The notes: a model not told the origin generated them from the sequence alone. A stretch of 64,000 nucleotides of DNA from Prunella strophiata (GCA_036583965.1 JAZBQD010000062.1:62001-126000), one strand, 5' to 3'; counted from the stretch's first letter, positions 56,701 to 61,181 are shown. Numbers and translations: made by a program.

Positions 56701-57869
56701 TGTTTTTATGGTCTTACTGATTTTTCAATAATTTTTTAATTCATAATGGCATTACAGATAGTTGAATTGTCTTGGTTGAGTTTTTACCTTACATTTACCT
56801 TTTGAGGGAATGTGGTGAAATTTTATCCCAGTTTTTTTTGTTTCTGTGTATTAATTGATGTTGGATTTCCAAGCAGTTAAAAGATATTTATGTGAGAGAA
56901 CACTGTAGAATAAAGACTTCAGTCGAGTCAGCTGTCATTATTCACATGGGGGTGGTTAATTTGCAGTCCATTTTACATGCATACCTATTTAGTAAAGAAT
57001 GGATTTACAAATTGTAGAGTTTGTCTCACTCCTGATAAAATGTAGAAAATTTATGTATGTATGGTAACATAGCTGTGAGGTGAAAAGATATTCTTTCAAA
57101 GTGTAATAATGTCGTTTTGATGATCACAGTTTGATTTGATTTTTGCCCCCTCTTCCCCAATTTGGTTTCCAAATTTTTCCTATCTATATAGCCTCTCCCA
57201 CATGGTGAACAGGGGTGACAAACGAAAATTTTGAATAATTACTATTTTTCAACAGAAACATATATTTTGTCTTGAACAATTAATGTATGTTAAAGAGTTA
57301 GTTGTAATTTTTATTGGAAAGTTCAAATATTAATTAATGGATTTGTCTTTGGTTTTTCACAGGGACAAAAAAAGAGACAAAGAAAAGGTCAAGGAAAAAG
57401 AAAAGGCCAAAGAAAAGGAGAGAGACCAAGACAAAGAGAAAGAGAGAAACTGGGACAAAGAAAAGGAAAGAGAGCGAGATAAAGAGAGACACAGGGATAA
57501 GGACAAGGAGAAGGACCAGGAGAAAGAACGGCATAAAGATCAAGAGAGAGTTAGAGACAAGGATAGGGATAGAGACAGGGACAATGACAGGGACAAGAAC
57601 AAGGAGAAGGAAAAAGACAGAGAAGAGGCAGACCAGAACAAGGAAAAATATGATGTTATGAAAGAGGGGGAAAAGGATAAATATAAGATTAAGGACAAGG
57701 AGGGAGATAAGGACAGAAGGGGAAAAGGGGACAAAGAAAAGGAGAAAGATGAGAAGAAAGAGGAGCAAGAAAGAGAAAAAGAGAGAGATGATAAAAAAAA
57801 GAAAGCGAAGAGATCTAGAACACCCCCAAGAAGCTATAGCTCTTCAAGAAGATCTCGTAGCTCCAGCAG
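12114..57869 (+). CDS. SREK1: SREK1, splicing regulatory protein with two RRMs and an RS-type tail (9 exons seen, 3' end missing)
   Basis: Recognised from the protein pieces: RRM1 (about residues 19-98), a Pro/Leu/Gly linker (99-180), RRM2 (183-254) with RNP2 VYVGNL and RNP1 RFAFVEFA, a K/E helix (260-296), an RS region (297-374), and a K/E/D/R-rich tail (375-543). SREK1 (SFRS12, SRrp508) is a nuclear regulator of alternative splicing that binds other SR proteins. Exons: 12114-12274, 21477-21610, 29083-29198, 37966-38130, 39123-39301, 39918-40048, 41959-42073, 53066-53185, 57363-57869. All introns are GT-AG and all phases agree, giving 542 codons plus two bases without a stop. The known protein has roughly 130 more residues (RS-rich and acidic C-terminus). 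No exon for them is visible up to 64000, so the gene continues to the right or the region is rearranged. Protein comparisons rest on my knowledge of the family and were not aligned. Confidence 0.95.
13219..13260. repeat. (TA)n microsatellite
   Basis: CATACATACATA followed by an uninterrupted TA dinucleotide run, in SREK1 intron 1. Confidence 0.95.
13621..14248 (-). mobile_element. CR1 LINE, 3' end with reverse transcriptase C-terminal remnant
   Basis: The plus strand begins AATAGAATCATAGAATGAC (inverted CR1 tail) and GGGTTGGAAGGGACCTTAAA. The minus strand 13892-14242 is an open 116-residue stretch of the CR1 ORF2 C-terminus (for example [19 protein letters not shown]). It is 5'-truncated near 14248. 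Its relatively open frame and typical tail suggest a fairly young copy. It lies antisense in SREK1 intron 1. Confidence 0.93.
14249..15295. other. SREK1 intron 1, unique AT-rich DNA
   Basis: No gene, RNA or repeat recognised. Short frames at 14190-14432 (+) and 14364-14603 (-) look like chance. Confidence 0.5.
15296..15859 (-). mobile_element. Solo LTR, same family as 10665-11289
   Basis: Has TGTCACC...GCAACA ends. The shared blocks with the 10665 copy are listed there. Possible flanking hexamers GGGATT and GAGAAT agree at four of six bases, which is not convincing. There is no internal ERV region on either side. It lies in SREK1 intron 1, antisense to the gene. Confidence 0.68.
15860..20600. 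other. SREK1 intron 1, unique AT-rich DNA with homopolymer runs
   Basis: About 4.7 kb without a recognisable gene, RNA or LINE/LTR. Poly-T/poly-A runs occur at about 16827-16841, 17367-17382 and 18551-18568, besides the 29-A run listed separately. The 87-residue frame at 17914-18177 has no recognisable motif and no splice or family support. Confidence 0.5.
19291..19319. repeat. Poly-A homopolymer, 29 bases
   Basis: An unbroken A29 run, preceded by an A/C-rich stretch (AACAAACAAACCCCAAAC and similar) from about 19180. It could be the tail of an unrecognised retroposed sequence, or a simple repeat. Confidence 0.9.
20602..21064 (-). mobile_element. CR1 LINE, 3' end
   Basis: The plus strand shows the inverted tail GAATTATAGAATACCC, then GAGTTGGAAGGGACCCACAAGG, CACAGCACCATCCCAAGAATC, and CTGTTCCAGTGCCCAACCACC. 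It belongs to a different CR1 subfamily from the copy at 13621, because it has the CTCTGCACAGCACC diagnostic block. It is antisense in intron 1, 412 bp before exon 2. Confidence 0.92.
21065..21476. other. End of SREK1 intron 1
   Basis: AT-rich sequence with a local repeat of the word AGTAAATTT near 21270-21340, then a T-rich polypyrimidine tract and the acceptor TTATCTTGCAG before exon 2. Confidence 0.6.
21477..21610 (+). CDS. SREK1: SREK1 exon 2: second half of RRM1
   Basis: Completes Asp54 (GA+C) and codes for residues 55-98 plus the first base of Gly99. RNP1-like KVCYIKFR is at residues 62-69, followed by the helix and last strand ([15 protein letters not shown]). Compared with the mammalian and chicken protein as I know it, several replacements stand out: NTPLTF for NAPLAF, CYIKF for CYVKF, and REASS for RDPSS. 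The acceptor is TTGCAG and the donor GAAG|GTTGGT (a weaker donor). Confidence 0.93.
21611..28673. other. SREK1 intron 2, mostly unique AT-rich DNA
   Basis: About 7 kb with no LINE, LTR or RNA gene that I can name. This contrasts with the repeat-packed introns 3 and 7. Short words such as CTCTGAAGTCAATGGAGCAC (about 21932) and CCCCATTGACTTCATTGTG (about 22555) resemble motifs of ancient amniote interspersed repeats, but they are too short to classify. A (TAAA)n run lies at 25978-25993. The weak donor of exon 2 begins this intron. Confidence 0.5.
25840..25873. repeat. Perfect 17-bp tandem duplication
   Basis: The word GACTAGGGCTCTTAAGC occurs twice without a gap (25840-25856 and 25857-25873), in SREK1 intron 2. 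It looks like a recent small duplication. Confidence 0.9.
28674..28796 (+). other. SREK1: Candidate alternative (poison) exon of SREK1
   Basis: A 123-bp block with eight CpG dinucleotides in an otherwise CpG-poor intron. It is preceded by a long pyrimidine-rich tract ending GTGCTATTAG and followed by the donor CCAGTACAG|GTGACC. Spliced after exon 2 (phase 1) it reads 27 full codons and then TGA at 28757-28759. Inclusion would therefore truncate the protein just after RRM1 and mark the mRNA for nonsense-mediated decay (37 nt of this exon plus several exons lie downstream). The length is a multiple of three, but the in-frame stop means it is not a cassette coding exon. SR-family genes commonly control their own level by such conserved exons; applying that here is inference. 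It might instead be a conserved intronic enhancer. Confidence 0.55.
29083..29198 (+). CDS. SREK1: SREK1 exon 3: start of Pro/Leu-rich linker
   Basis: Completes Gly99 and codes for residues 100-137 ([18 protein letters not shown] and onward), ending in phase 0 at ACA|GTAAGT. Met117 at 29136 is the start used by the shorter isoform known for this protein, which lacks RRM1. The acceptor is GCTTCTTCAG. The sequence between RRM1 and RRM2 is Pro, Leu, Thr and Gly rich and probably unstructured. Confidence 0.93.
29590..31384 (+). mobile_element. ERV-L-like pol remnant, copy 1 (protease, RT, RNase H)
   Basis: A sense-strand retroviral pol fragment in SREK1 intron 3. An open stretch at 29593-29943 covers the protease end and the start of RT ([15 protein letters not shown]). 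The RT active site QYIDDII is readable near 30326-30346. RNase H-like sequence with LFTDSSC is near 31252. In-frame stops (for example TAA near 29944 and 30101, TAG near 30244 and 30349) and shifts break it throughout. No 5' LTR or gag is found before 29590, so it is 5'-truncated. The arrangement and motifs fit the ERV-L class common in birds. It is non-functional as it stands. Confidence 0.82.
31385..33966 (+). mobile_element. ERV-L-like pol remnant, copy 2 (RT piece, RNase H, integrase)
   Basis: At about 31385 the sequence jumps back to the protease/RT junction already seen near 29740, so a second copy begins head to tail. In this copy the RT palm block with the catalytic YIDD is deleted; the text passes from the RT start to the thumb near 31500. 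RNase H follows at about 31800-32650 and integrase at about 32850-33720. In the integrase, the first core aspartate is replaced by Asn (AWQINYI, near 33065; the related minus-strand copy at 62250 keeps Asp), and the second zinc cysteine is lost (CETRAV). A purine-rich AATAAGGGCTGGATAA at 33951-33966 is the polypurine tract before the LTR. It is non-functional as it stands. Confidence 0.8.
33967..35215 (+). mobile_element. 3' LTR of the intron 3 ERV-L element, split by another LTR
   Basis: Starts TGTCCTGGGTAACCC directly after the polypurine tract and ends AATCAAGACA. The first eight bases (TGTCCTGG) match the start of the LTR at 60785-61181 read on its own strand. The insert at 34061-34396 accounts for about 340 bp. 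A T-rich TAGTAAACTGTTATTTTTTC near 35080 lies in the usual R/U5 position. A GC-rich stretch and a T17 run (about 34560) lie between. The LTR is sense to SREK1. Confidence 0.62.
34061..34396 (-). mobile_element. LTR nested in the ERV-L 3' LTR
   Basis: Plus-strand ends are TGGTAGGGCAGGGG and ACTCCCCACA, so the minus strand begins TGTGGGGAGTTTTG. On the minus strand ATCAATAAACAAGACTTG (near 34135) is a polyadenylation signal, followed by a CpG-rich U5 (near 34100-34120). The CpGs still present suggest a younger insertion than its host LTR. I did not find matching flanking duplications, so the ends may be off by some bases. Confidence 0.6.
35373..35572 (-). mobile_element. Internal CR1 fragment, near-identical to 36501-36697
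   Basis: About 200 bp starting CAAGCCAGGATGCCATTGG and ending GAATCTCATACAG, with neither CR1 tail nor other CR1 sequence around it. It differs from 36501-36697 only by a few single-base changes and small indels (GGCTCTTTGGACC against GCTCTTGACC; ACCGTACT against ACAGTACT). Confidence 0.85.
35936..36860 (-). mobile_element. CR1 LINE, about 0.9 kb of 3' end
   Basis: The plus strand shows ATCATGGAATAATTTAGG (degraded inverted tail), CCACTAAACCATGTTCCC, GGCAGCCTGTTCCATTGC, CTTGAGGCCATTTCCTCTC, CATTGGCTTTCTTGGCCACC, and TTGTCAAATTTGCTAAGGATG. It is antisense in SREK1 intron 3. Confidence 0.9.
37036..37608 (-). mobile_element. Solo LTR, same family as pieces at 59277-60784
   Basis: Contains GGTTGACCTTGGCAGGGC, AGCTGGACAGGGGAGAG, AGGCAGTTTACTAAAGC, CTACTTCCCATC and GACATCATATGCTATGGAAT. 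All of these reappear in the same order within 59277-60784. It ends near CCACACCCAGTACA. It is antisense in SREK1 intron 3, about 360 bp before exon 4. Confidence 0.65.
37609..37965. other. End of SREK1 intron 3
   Basis: Unique AT-rich DNA ending in a T-rich tract and the acceptor TATTTTCCAG. No repeat recognised. Confidence 0.5.
37966..38130 (+). CDS. SREK1: SREK1 exon 4: rest of linker and first strand of RRM2
   Basis: Codes for exactly 55 residues (138-192), from [19 protein letters not shown] to [13 protein letters not shown]2 of RRM2 (VYVGNL) is at residues 184-189. Phase is 0 at both ends, so the linker exon could be skipped without a frameshift but with loss of the RRM2 first strand. 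The donor is TCACAG|GTAGCT. Confidence 0.95.
38131..39122. other. SREK1 intron 4
   Basis: 992 bp, AT-rich, no repeat or RNA recognised. It ends with GACTCTTTCTAG. Confidence 0.6.
39123..39301 (+). CDS. SREK1: SREK1 exon 5: core of RRM2
   Basis: Codes for residues 193-251 plus two bases of Lys252. It contains helix 1 ([14 protein letters not shown]), strand 2, RNP1 (RFAFVEFA, residues 223-230), helix 2 and the last strand (FGDRPLK). As far as I can recall the family, this exon's protein is unchanged from mammals, unlike RRM1. The donor is CTGAA|GTAAGA. Confidence 0.96.
39302..39917. other. SREK1 intron 5
   Basis: 616 bp, AT-rich, with a T18 run near 39845. No repeat recognised. Confidence 0.6.
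39918..40048 (+). CDS. SREK1: SREK1 exon 6: end of RRM2 and K/E-rich helix
   Basis: Completes Lys252 and codes for residues 253-295 plus one base of Glu296: [14 protein letters not shown], then the charged helix [20 protein letters not shown]. The acceptor TTAATTTAG follows a weak pyrimidine tract. The donor is CCAG|GTAGGT. Confidence 0.95.
40049..41325. other. SREK1 intron 6, first part
   Basis: AT-rich DNA with no gene or named repeat. The 112-residue frame at 40040-40378 begins inside exon 6 in another frame and is chance. A G-rich stretch (GGGGGAGGGGGGATGG) lies near 40860. Confidence 0.5.
41326..41781 (+). mobile_element. Probable LTR, sense, in SREK1 intron 6
   Basis: Purine-rich sequence beginning TGTTGCAGGGTAGC, with a TATA-like GTTATAAAAGAGTG near 41490 and the polyadenylation signal AATAAACTGG near 41720. 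After that comes CAACAATTGGTGGCCTGTATGGG, which resembles an LTR end followed by a primer-binding site. Boundaries are uncertain: it may end at the CAACA near 41748 or at CCTGACA (41781). No flanking duplication was found. Confidence 0.5.
41959..42073 (+). CDS. SREK1: SREK1 exon 7: start of the RS region
   Basis: Completes Glu296 and codes for residues 297-333 plus two bases of Arg334, with repeated Arg-Ser and Ser-Arg pairs ([21 protein letters not shown]). RS regions are phosphorylated and mediate contacts with other SR proteins and nuclear-speckle targeting. The acceptor TTCCTCTCAG and donor TGCAG|GTAAGT are both strong. Confidence 0.95.
42074..43027. other. SREK1 intron 7, first part
   Basis: About 950 bp of unique AT-rich DNA. 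The 101-residue frame at 42732-43037 runs into the CR1 tail and has no motif. Confidence 0.5.
43028..45172 (-). mobile_element. CR1 LINE split by an LTR
   Basis: The 3' end is at about 43028 (inverted tail degraded to CTAGAATAGTTTGGG, then TTGGAAGGGACCTTAGAG). The CR1 text runs to CACATTGCTGAGACAT (43676), is interrupted by an LTR, and resumes with TCAAACTTCTTGTCCACCAAC after 44742 (usual CR1 text at this point), continuing to about 45172. Minus-strand ORF2 pieces remain at 43339-43584 and 44818-45126 (VTSGVPQ-type end region and the [12 protein letters not shown] reverse-transcriptase motif). A stretch closely matching 13892-14242 is included, so both belong to the same CR1 subfamily. Confidence 0.9.
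43677..44737 (-). mobile_element. LTR inserted into the CR1, with near-perfect 5-bp target duplication
   Basis: Ends are TGTCATGGTTTGAC and CCAATACA, about 1.06 kb. Flanks are GACAT (43672-43676) and TACAT (44738-44742), a 5-bp duplication with one mismatch, and the CR1 reads across the site. The plus strand shows TTTTATTACTAAC near 43840 (inverted polyadenylation region). A GC-rich central part produces long overlapping frames at 43928-44559 on both strands, including a 178-residue one. These are LTR-derived and not genes. No internal ERV region is present, so it is a solo LTR. Confidence 0.82.
45174..47430 (-). mobile_element. CR1 LINE, about 2 kb, with recognisable reverse transcriptase
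   Basis: Begins with the inverted tail GAATCAAAGAATCACAGAAT. Minus-strand frames give CR1 ORF2 in order from 5' to 3': 47009-47203 ([16 protein letters not shown]), 46633-46995 (ending with a [13 protein letters not shown] block), 46245-46517 ([17 protein letters not shown], the first RT catalytic Asp), and 45207-45690 (C-terminal region). Stops and shifts separate them. At 47230-47430 there is a rearranged extra RT piece ([13 protein letters not shown]), so an internal deletion or a second copy joins here. It is inactive. Confidence 0.88.
47431..47784. other. SREK1 intron 7, unique segment with (TA)n
   Basis: Between a CR1 and an LTR. Contains a TA-rich microsatellite at about 47705-47742. 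Nothing else is recognised. Confidence 0.6.
47785..48400 (-). mobile_element. Solo LTR, ERV-L type
   Basis: Starts TGTTGTGGTTTAACCCCAGG. The plus strand shows AAAAACAGTTTAATAAGAG near 47905 (inverted R region) and GCCATCTGCTGACCCATGCCC, and ends near CTCACCTGAAACCAGAACTG. Read on the minus strand this last block is the CTGGTTTCAGGTGAGA start seen in avian ERV-L LTRs. Exact ends and target duplication were not resolved. Confidence 0.68.
48425..49075 (-). mobile_element. LTR or LTR fragment
   Basis: AT-rich in the first half, with AAAATGAATTATTTATTGAATAG near 48570 (inverted polyadenylation region). It then has CTTTCACTCAATTCCTGG, CTTTTATAGTTTGTAAAG (an inverted TATA region) and GTCTGTCAGCC. 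The same layout and partial text (TGATTTATTATG, TTTTATAGTATAAAGTGA, GACTGTCAGTTATATG) recurs at 50790-51290, so the two are related. The right end meets CR1 sequence. Confidence 0.55.
50257..50667 (-). mobile_element. Solo LTR with exact 6-bp flanks in a microsatellite
   Basis: Ends are TGTTGCGGTTC and TAACACCACA, 411 bp. Both flanks are GATATA (50251-50256 and 50668-50673). Six-base duplications are typical of class II (ERV-K-like) elements. The region is GC-rich, with a polypurine block at 50408-50470 and TTTATTGGGGG near 50371 as the inverted polyadenylation region, and several CpGs remain. Because the neighbouring satellite also repeats GATATA, the duplication could be partly accidental. 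The 91-residue frame at 50374-50649 is LTR-derived. Confidence 0.72.
50668..50788. repeat. (GATATA)n microsatellite
   Basis: About 120 bp of the hexamer GATATA, with two GATA slips near 50682-50690. It borders the 411-bp LTR, and one more copy of the unit lies on the other side of that LTR (CAGATATATAGATATA before 50257). Confidence 0.95.
51863..52692 (-). pseudogene. CR1 ORF1 with SGNH/GDSL-type esterase domain, frameshifted
   Basis: Two overlapping minus-strand frames (52075-52692 and 51863-52318) together cover one protein. The first has the nucleophile motif [17 protein letters not shown] (Gly-Asp-Ser). The second has the later block [20 protein letters not shown] and the Asp-His block [13 protein letters not shown]. 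This Gly-Asp-Ser plus Asp-x-x-His arrangement is that of SGNH hydrolases, known in ORF1 of CR1-clade LINEs, where it is thought to help bind membranes or RNA. A frameshift between about 52220 and 52300 separates the blocks. A short upstream frame (52617-52877) with [15 protein letters not shown] heptads is the coiled coil before it. It is not an active gene as it stands. Confidence 0.8.
53066..53185 (+). CDS. SREK1: SREK1 exon 8: RS region, second part
   Basis: Completes Arg334 and codes for residues 335-373 plus two bases of Arg374: [20 protein letters not shown], then [20 protein letters not shown]. It is rich in RS/SR dipeptides and in basic patches that can act as nuclear localisation signal. 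The acceptor TTCATATAG has a modest pyrimidine tract and follows an 11-kb intron. The donor is TCTCG|GTGAGT. Confidence 0.95.
53186..53677. other. SREK1 intron 8, first part
   Basis: Unique AT-rich DNA with no repeat or RNA recognised. Confidence 0.55.
53678..54154 (-). mobile_element. Solo LTR with 6-bp target duplication
   Basis: Ends are TGTCATGCCGG and CCAACTCCAACA, 477 bp. Flanks are CGAGAT (53672-53677) and TGAGAT (54155-54160). The single mismatch is a CpG-to-TpG change, the expected decay of a methylated site, so the duplication is well supported. GAACCTTTAATAACGC near 53770 is the inverted R region, and ACCTTATATAACTTTAT near 53865 includes an inverted TATA box. A 6-bp duplication fits a class II ERV. 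It is antisense in SREK1 intron 8. Confidence 0.85.
54155..55037. other. SREK1 intron 8, middle
   Basis: AT-rich DNA without a recognised gene or repeat. A 90-residue frame at 54439-54711 has no family resemblance. Confidence 0.45.
55038..55190 (-). mobile_element. LTR end fragment, same family as 9104-9764
   Basis: The plus strand reads TGTCTTGATCTGAAAGACAGG, GTCTGCCAAGAAAGGTG, CCCTCCAAATTATTATAACTTT, and TTAAGGGGCTTCCAGGCAAAG. This is the inverse of the last 150 bp (R/U5 end) of the LTR at 9104-9764. The rest of that LTR is absent. Confidence 0.8.
55191..56059. other. GC-rich segment of unknown origin in SREK1 intron 8
   Basis: Much more GC-rich than the surrounding intron, with many overlapping frames on both strands (up to 286 residues at 54926-55786 and 139 at 55359-55778). 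The 286-residue frame starts in AT-rich intron, crosses the LTR fragment and then the GC-rich part, so it is not a gene. Its place next to an LTR end suggests ERV leader or untranslated sequence, but I see no protein motif. Confidence 0.4.
56060..56581 (+). mobile_element. CR1 LINE, 3' end, sense to SREK1
   Basis: Reads CTGTGTGCACTTTTGGGCTCC, GAGAACATCCAAAGGAGGGC, CAAGGAGCAGCTGAGGTCAC, GGGAGGTTTAGGTTAGATAG, GCACTGGAACAGGGTCCCC, and ends CAGAATATTTTATAATTTAATG, a decayed form of the CR1 tail. It is one of only two plus-strand CR1 copies in the window. Confidence 0.9.
56582..57362. other. End of SREK1 intron 8
   Basis: Unique AT-rich DNA ending with the acceptor TTTGGTTTTTCACAG. Confidence 0.6.
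57363..57869 (+). CDS. SREK1: SREK1 exon 9: long K/E/D/R-rich tail exon
   Basis: Completes Arg374 and codes for 168 residues (375-542) plus two bases of Arg543. Nearly all are Lys, Glu, Asp or Arg in alternating blocks ([20 protein letters not shown] and similar), ending with the conserved [21 protein letters not shown] charged region of this kind is typical of SREK1 but, as I recall it, is about 120 residues in the mammalian protein, so this exon appears longer. DNA is purine-rich GA repeats, prone to slippage. The antisense frame at 57334-57768 (Leu/Phe/Ser rich) is a shadow. The donor AGCAG|GTTTGT is not canonical at +3 to +5, so this donor is weak. Confidence 0.95.
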
Positions 57870-59144
57870 GTTTGTTTAGAATTTTTTAATGCTTTTTTGG
57901 ATTTGTCAGTACAGTGATGCACCATGTAAAATGCACATCCTAATTTTTATGTATTGGTATCACCATGCCACTTACTAATTCAATTTGTATTCTTTCTGTT
58001 TTTTAGATTTCCCTGTAAAATAAAATCTATTCCAAAGAGCTCTGTATGATGCTTGATGGAAAATAGTTTATTGTTGGGCAACTGATACTTGCCTTTCACA
58101 TTACTGTATAGTATAGTCCTTGAGGACAGTGAGTAGATGGTTCTTATGCCATTTCACTGTGTTGGAGCTGTCCAAAACTTATGATTGAAGGACATTAAAC
58201 ACCGTCTTTGTCCTAATGAAAGTCTGAGTCACTGGTACATAGTTTCTTCATTACTTACATACTGTACAGTGTTGGTCTATAACAGAATTTGTTGGGCTTA
58301 TGAACAGTTGCGTGGTAGTATTTGCCACTTGGCCACCTTAAGGATGGCGAGCAATGAATTTTCTTGGCTGGATGGCTGAAGAGCAGGAAGCAAGCATGTT
58401 ATTTGGCTGACTAACCATTCAGAAAGTGAATGTATGTATCTCAGTTGAAAAATAAGGATGCCTTGTTTAGTTGATTAAATGTCCAGATACAAGTAAAAAT
58501 TAACACTTCTTAACCATGCTGATAGTAAATAGGAAAGCAGTCAAGGTTAATCTAGCTGTTGTTTTTGCCTGTGAGGGAGGGTAAACTGGGTGGAAGTCTG
58601 AGTAAATTCAATCTAGCAAGAGGAGACTGTGGGATTGATTTTAAGCTCTGTAACTGGACTAACTCAAGCATATTCAAAAGCATAGCAGCTAACTTAAGTT
58701 CAGAAGCTTTCCAAATACTTCAGCAATTATGGAGTTCAATAACATCATGTGACAAATTTAGATAGAAAATTTTATGTTACCTTGAGAGAATGAAATGCTG
58801 GATGAATTGGGAAAAGTTTTACATATAATAATCACTTCCCTGGAGAAAAGCAAAATTTTCATAGCCCTCAAAATTCAGGAGTTTATGATTCATATAATGC
58901 AAAAAAGGCTGTAATGGTTTCTGAACATTCTGTTTGGGTTATATGAAATGTCCATGTTGTTCTGGAAGTTTATGGGCAAAAGATTGTGGCTTCTTTAAAC
59001 ATATACAGCTTCCTATTTTAATGCATTGTTAACATTATTTCATGGGTTGACTACTTGCACAGAGTAGAGGTAGTTCTGTTAGCTTTGAAAACTATTTCTG
59101 CATGTATGTATCAGGAGTCTTGAATTAGATAATTAATTGTGCTG
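57870..59144. other. DNA after SREK1 exon 9 (intron 9 or alternative 3' UTR)
   Basis: Unique AT-rich sequence without LINE or LTR. It starts with the weak donor of exon 9 and includes the candidate terminal exon at 58007. No exon encoding the [16 protein letters not shown] continuation expected in the family is found here or in the rest of the window. Confidence 0.5.
58007..58049 (+). other. SREK1: Candidate alternative terminal exon of SREK1
   Basis: An acceptor with a good pyrimidine tract (TTCTTTCTGTTTTTTAG) lies 137 bp after the weak exon 9 donor. Spliced to exon 9 it completes Arg543 and adds 13 residues (FPCKIKSIPKSSV) before TGA at 58047-58049. This would give a shorter protein lacking the usual C-terminus. 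No clear AATAAA follows within the next few hundred bases, which weakens the case for a true 3' end. It could also be an internal poison exon. This is inference from splice signals only. Confidence 0.35.
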
Positions 59145-60784
59145 GACTGACCTAGGTTGAATGCCAGGTGCTCACTAAGCAGCTCTATTGCTCCTTCTCC
59201 TCAACTGGATGGGGGAGAAAAATACCATGAGTTGAGATAAGAAAGGGGAGAGATCACTCGCCAATTACCATTATGGGTGTGGTGGGTTGACCTTGGCTGG
59301 ATGCCATGTGCCCACCAAGGTGCTCTGTCACTCCTCTTTCTCAGCTGGACAGGGAGAGAGAATAAGATGGAAAACAACTGATAGGTTGAGACAAGGCAGT
59401 TTACTAAAGCAAAAGTGAAAGTTGGTGTGTGCACAAGCAAAGAGAAAAAAAAAATTATTCTCTACTTCCCATCCAGCCACTTCCTGGGAAGCAGGGCATG
59501 TGTAGCAGTTGCTCTGGAAGGCTGGCACGTTAAAAGGGGAGAGTTCTTCAACCCTTGGTGTGGGGACACTTATTATTTAATTTGTCTGTAAGCGCCCCAG
59601 GAAAACCAAGACCCTGGTGCCCAACCAGTTTGTCAGCATCCTGTTAGGGGGACCCTTCACTGAGCAGTCCAACTGGATTGGAGGGTGACTCAACTGACTT
59701 AGACAGGGAAACACACCAACAGCATAAGGGAGACCCCTCAGCAAGTCTTCCCCTTTATTTGAGTATGTTACCCACTGTCACTGCCCGTGAAGGACTCACA
59801 CTAACAGTTTATGGAATAACACTATTAATATAAAATTGTGACAGGTTAAGGTTTAAGGATTGTCAGTGGTAGTATCTGACTGCAAAAACGTATTCAAAGC
59901 AATGCATAGACAAGCTCTCATCCCCATTAAAAGTATTTAGCATGCAGAGTACGGTTCTTACCCAATAGGCATCCCTATGGAGAAAATGACAGGTTCAGCC
60001 TGTTGACTGATCCCAACAGTTACAATGGAGTCTTCCCTAACTTTTCTCCCATTCTCCACTTACTTTTATATTATTTCTTTATGTTTAGGTGGAGCTTGAG
60101 TGACTCTAGTCATATATACCTTTGTTACTGATTGGTGTAAAATTCTGTCACTTTGCTTTTAAAGATACAGTAAAAAAAATATATAGTACATGCCCAGTGA
60201 GGTGTGGTGGCACCTTGGAGGCAGGTAGCTGTGGGATGGTGGTATGCATTAATATTACAATTAGGCTATAATGAAGCAAGTTCATCTGTGGAGAGCAATT
60301 TCAACACAGTTGATGGCTCAGCAGCAGAACATCTTTTCCTATCTCCCCTGGTTGACAGGTGCTACTTGGTTTATCAGCTGCAAAGTACCATTGAGTTCCC
60401 CTCCCTGTAAGGATTTCAACAGAGCTTGGCTGTAGTGTCTCTACTCGGTTCCATCCCCTTTAGCAGGTGCTATGGTTGCAGATTGTGGGTGTGGGGAATT
60501 ATCGTAGAAAGGTCTTGAGCATGCCAACCGCATTCTATCCAGGGAGTGGCAGCTGTATTTTAGCCTATAATTTCCATACTGTTTATAACTTCTATCAGGA
60601 TGTGAATATAACTTCTCTGTTTCCTCTAATTTTATCCCCAGCCATATTTCCATAAAGGCAAACGTAAATAAGGAATATTCCCCCTTCTTCCCCATTTTCT
60701 TAGCTTTTATATCTGAGCTGACATCATATGATATGGAATATCTCTTTGGTCAATTCAGGTCAGCTGTCCTAGTTGTGTCCCCTC
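59145..60784 (-). mobile_element. Cluster of nested LTR pieces
   Basis: Three layers can be seen. 59145-59276 is a partial LTR (CTGGACTGACCTAGGTTGAATGCC, ATCACTCGCCAATTACC). 59277-59536 and 60661-60784 are the two halves of an LTR related to 37036-37608 (GGTTGACCTTGGCTGGATGCC, AGGCAGTTTACTAAAGC, then GACATCATATGATATGG). About 59540-60660 is an insert in it that has LTR-like character (GTGTGGGGACAC, TTCCCCTTTATTTGAG). Flanking words GGCACGTTAAA and GGCAAACGTAAA at the two sides of the insert are similar but not identical. I could not name the insert or fix its ends. Confidence 0.55.
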
Positions 60785-61181
60785 TGTCATGGTTTAGGAA
60801 TGGTATTTCCCAATTTAGTGTTTCCACTGAAACACTCCAAACCACATTCCGCTTCCTCACTCCCCCTCCCCCTCCCTCCTGCAGCAAGCTGAGAGGAGAA
60901 CTGAAGGCACAAAAGGCAAAGAACAGTTTACTGGAAACATCAGTGAGATAAGAAAACTAACAGTAACAGCAACAGTACTAATAACAATGTACAAGAAAGA
61001 GGCAAAGGATTCACTGAATCACTCCTGATTACTCACTGTGGAACCCAGTAATAGGGGAACCTCCACCATGATACCCCTGAAAGAGATCTCCTTCCCCCAC
61101 CCCTGGCTATGAGGTGGTATAAACTAACCACCCCTTCTGGCTTCTGCAGAAATTAACCCTATCCTGGCTGGAACCAGGACA
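60785..61181 (-). mobile_element. 3' LTR of the right-edge ERV-L-like provirus
   Basis: Plus-strand ends are TGTCATGGTTTAGG and GAACCAGGACA, 397 bp. The minus strand therefore begins TGTCCTGGTTCC, like the LTR start at 33967. The inverted R region AACAGTTTACTGG (about 60925) and a TATA-like GGTATAAAC (about 61115) are in order. It is followed to the right by the polypurine tract and then by integrase, which fixes it as the 3' LTR of that element. Confidence 0.8.

Noticed and set aside
57334..57768. 144-residue Leu/Phe/Ser-rich frame (-), looks like a membrane protein
   Set aside because: It is the complement of the GA-repeat SREK1 exon 9; K/E codons read backwards as Leu/Phe/Ser.
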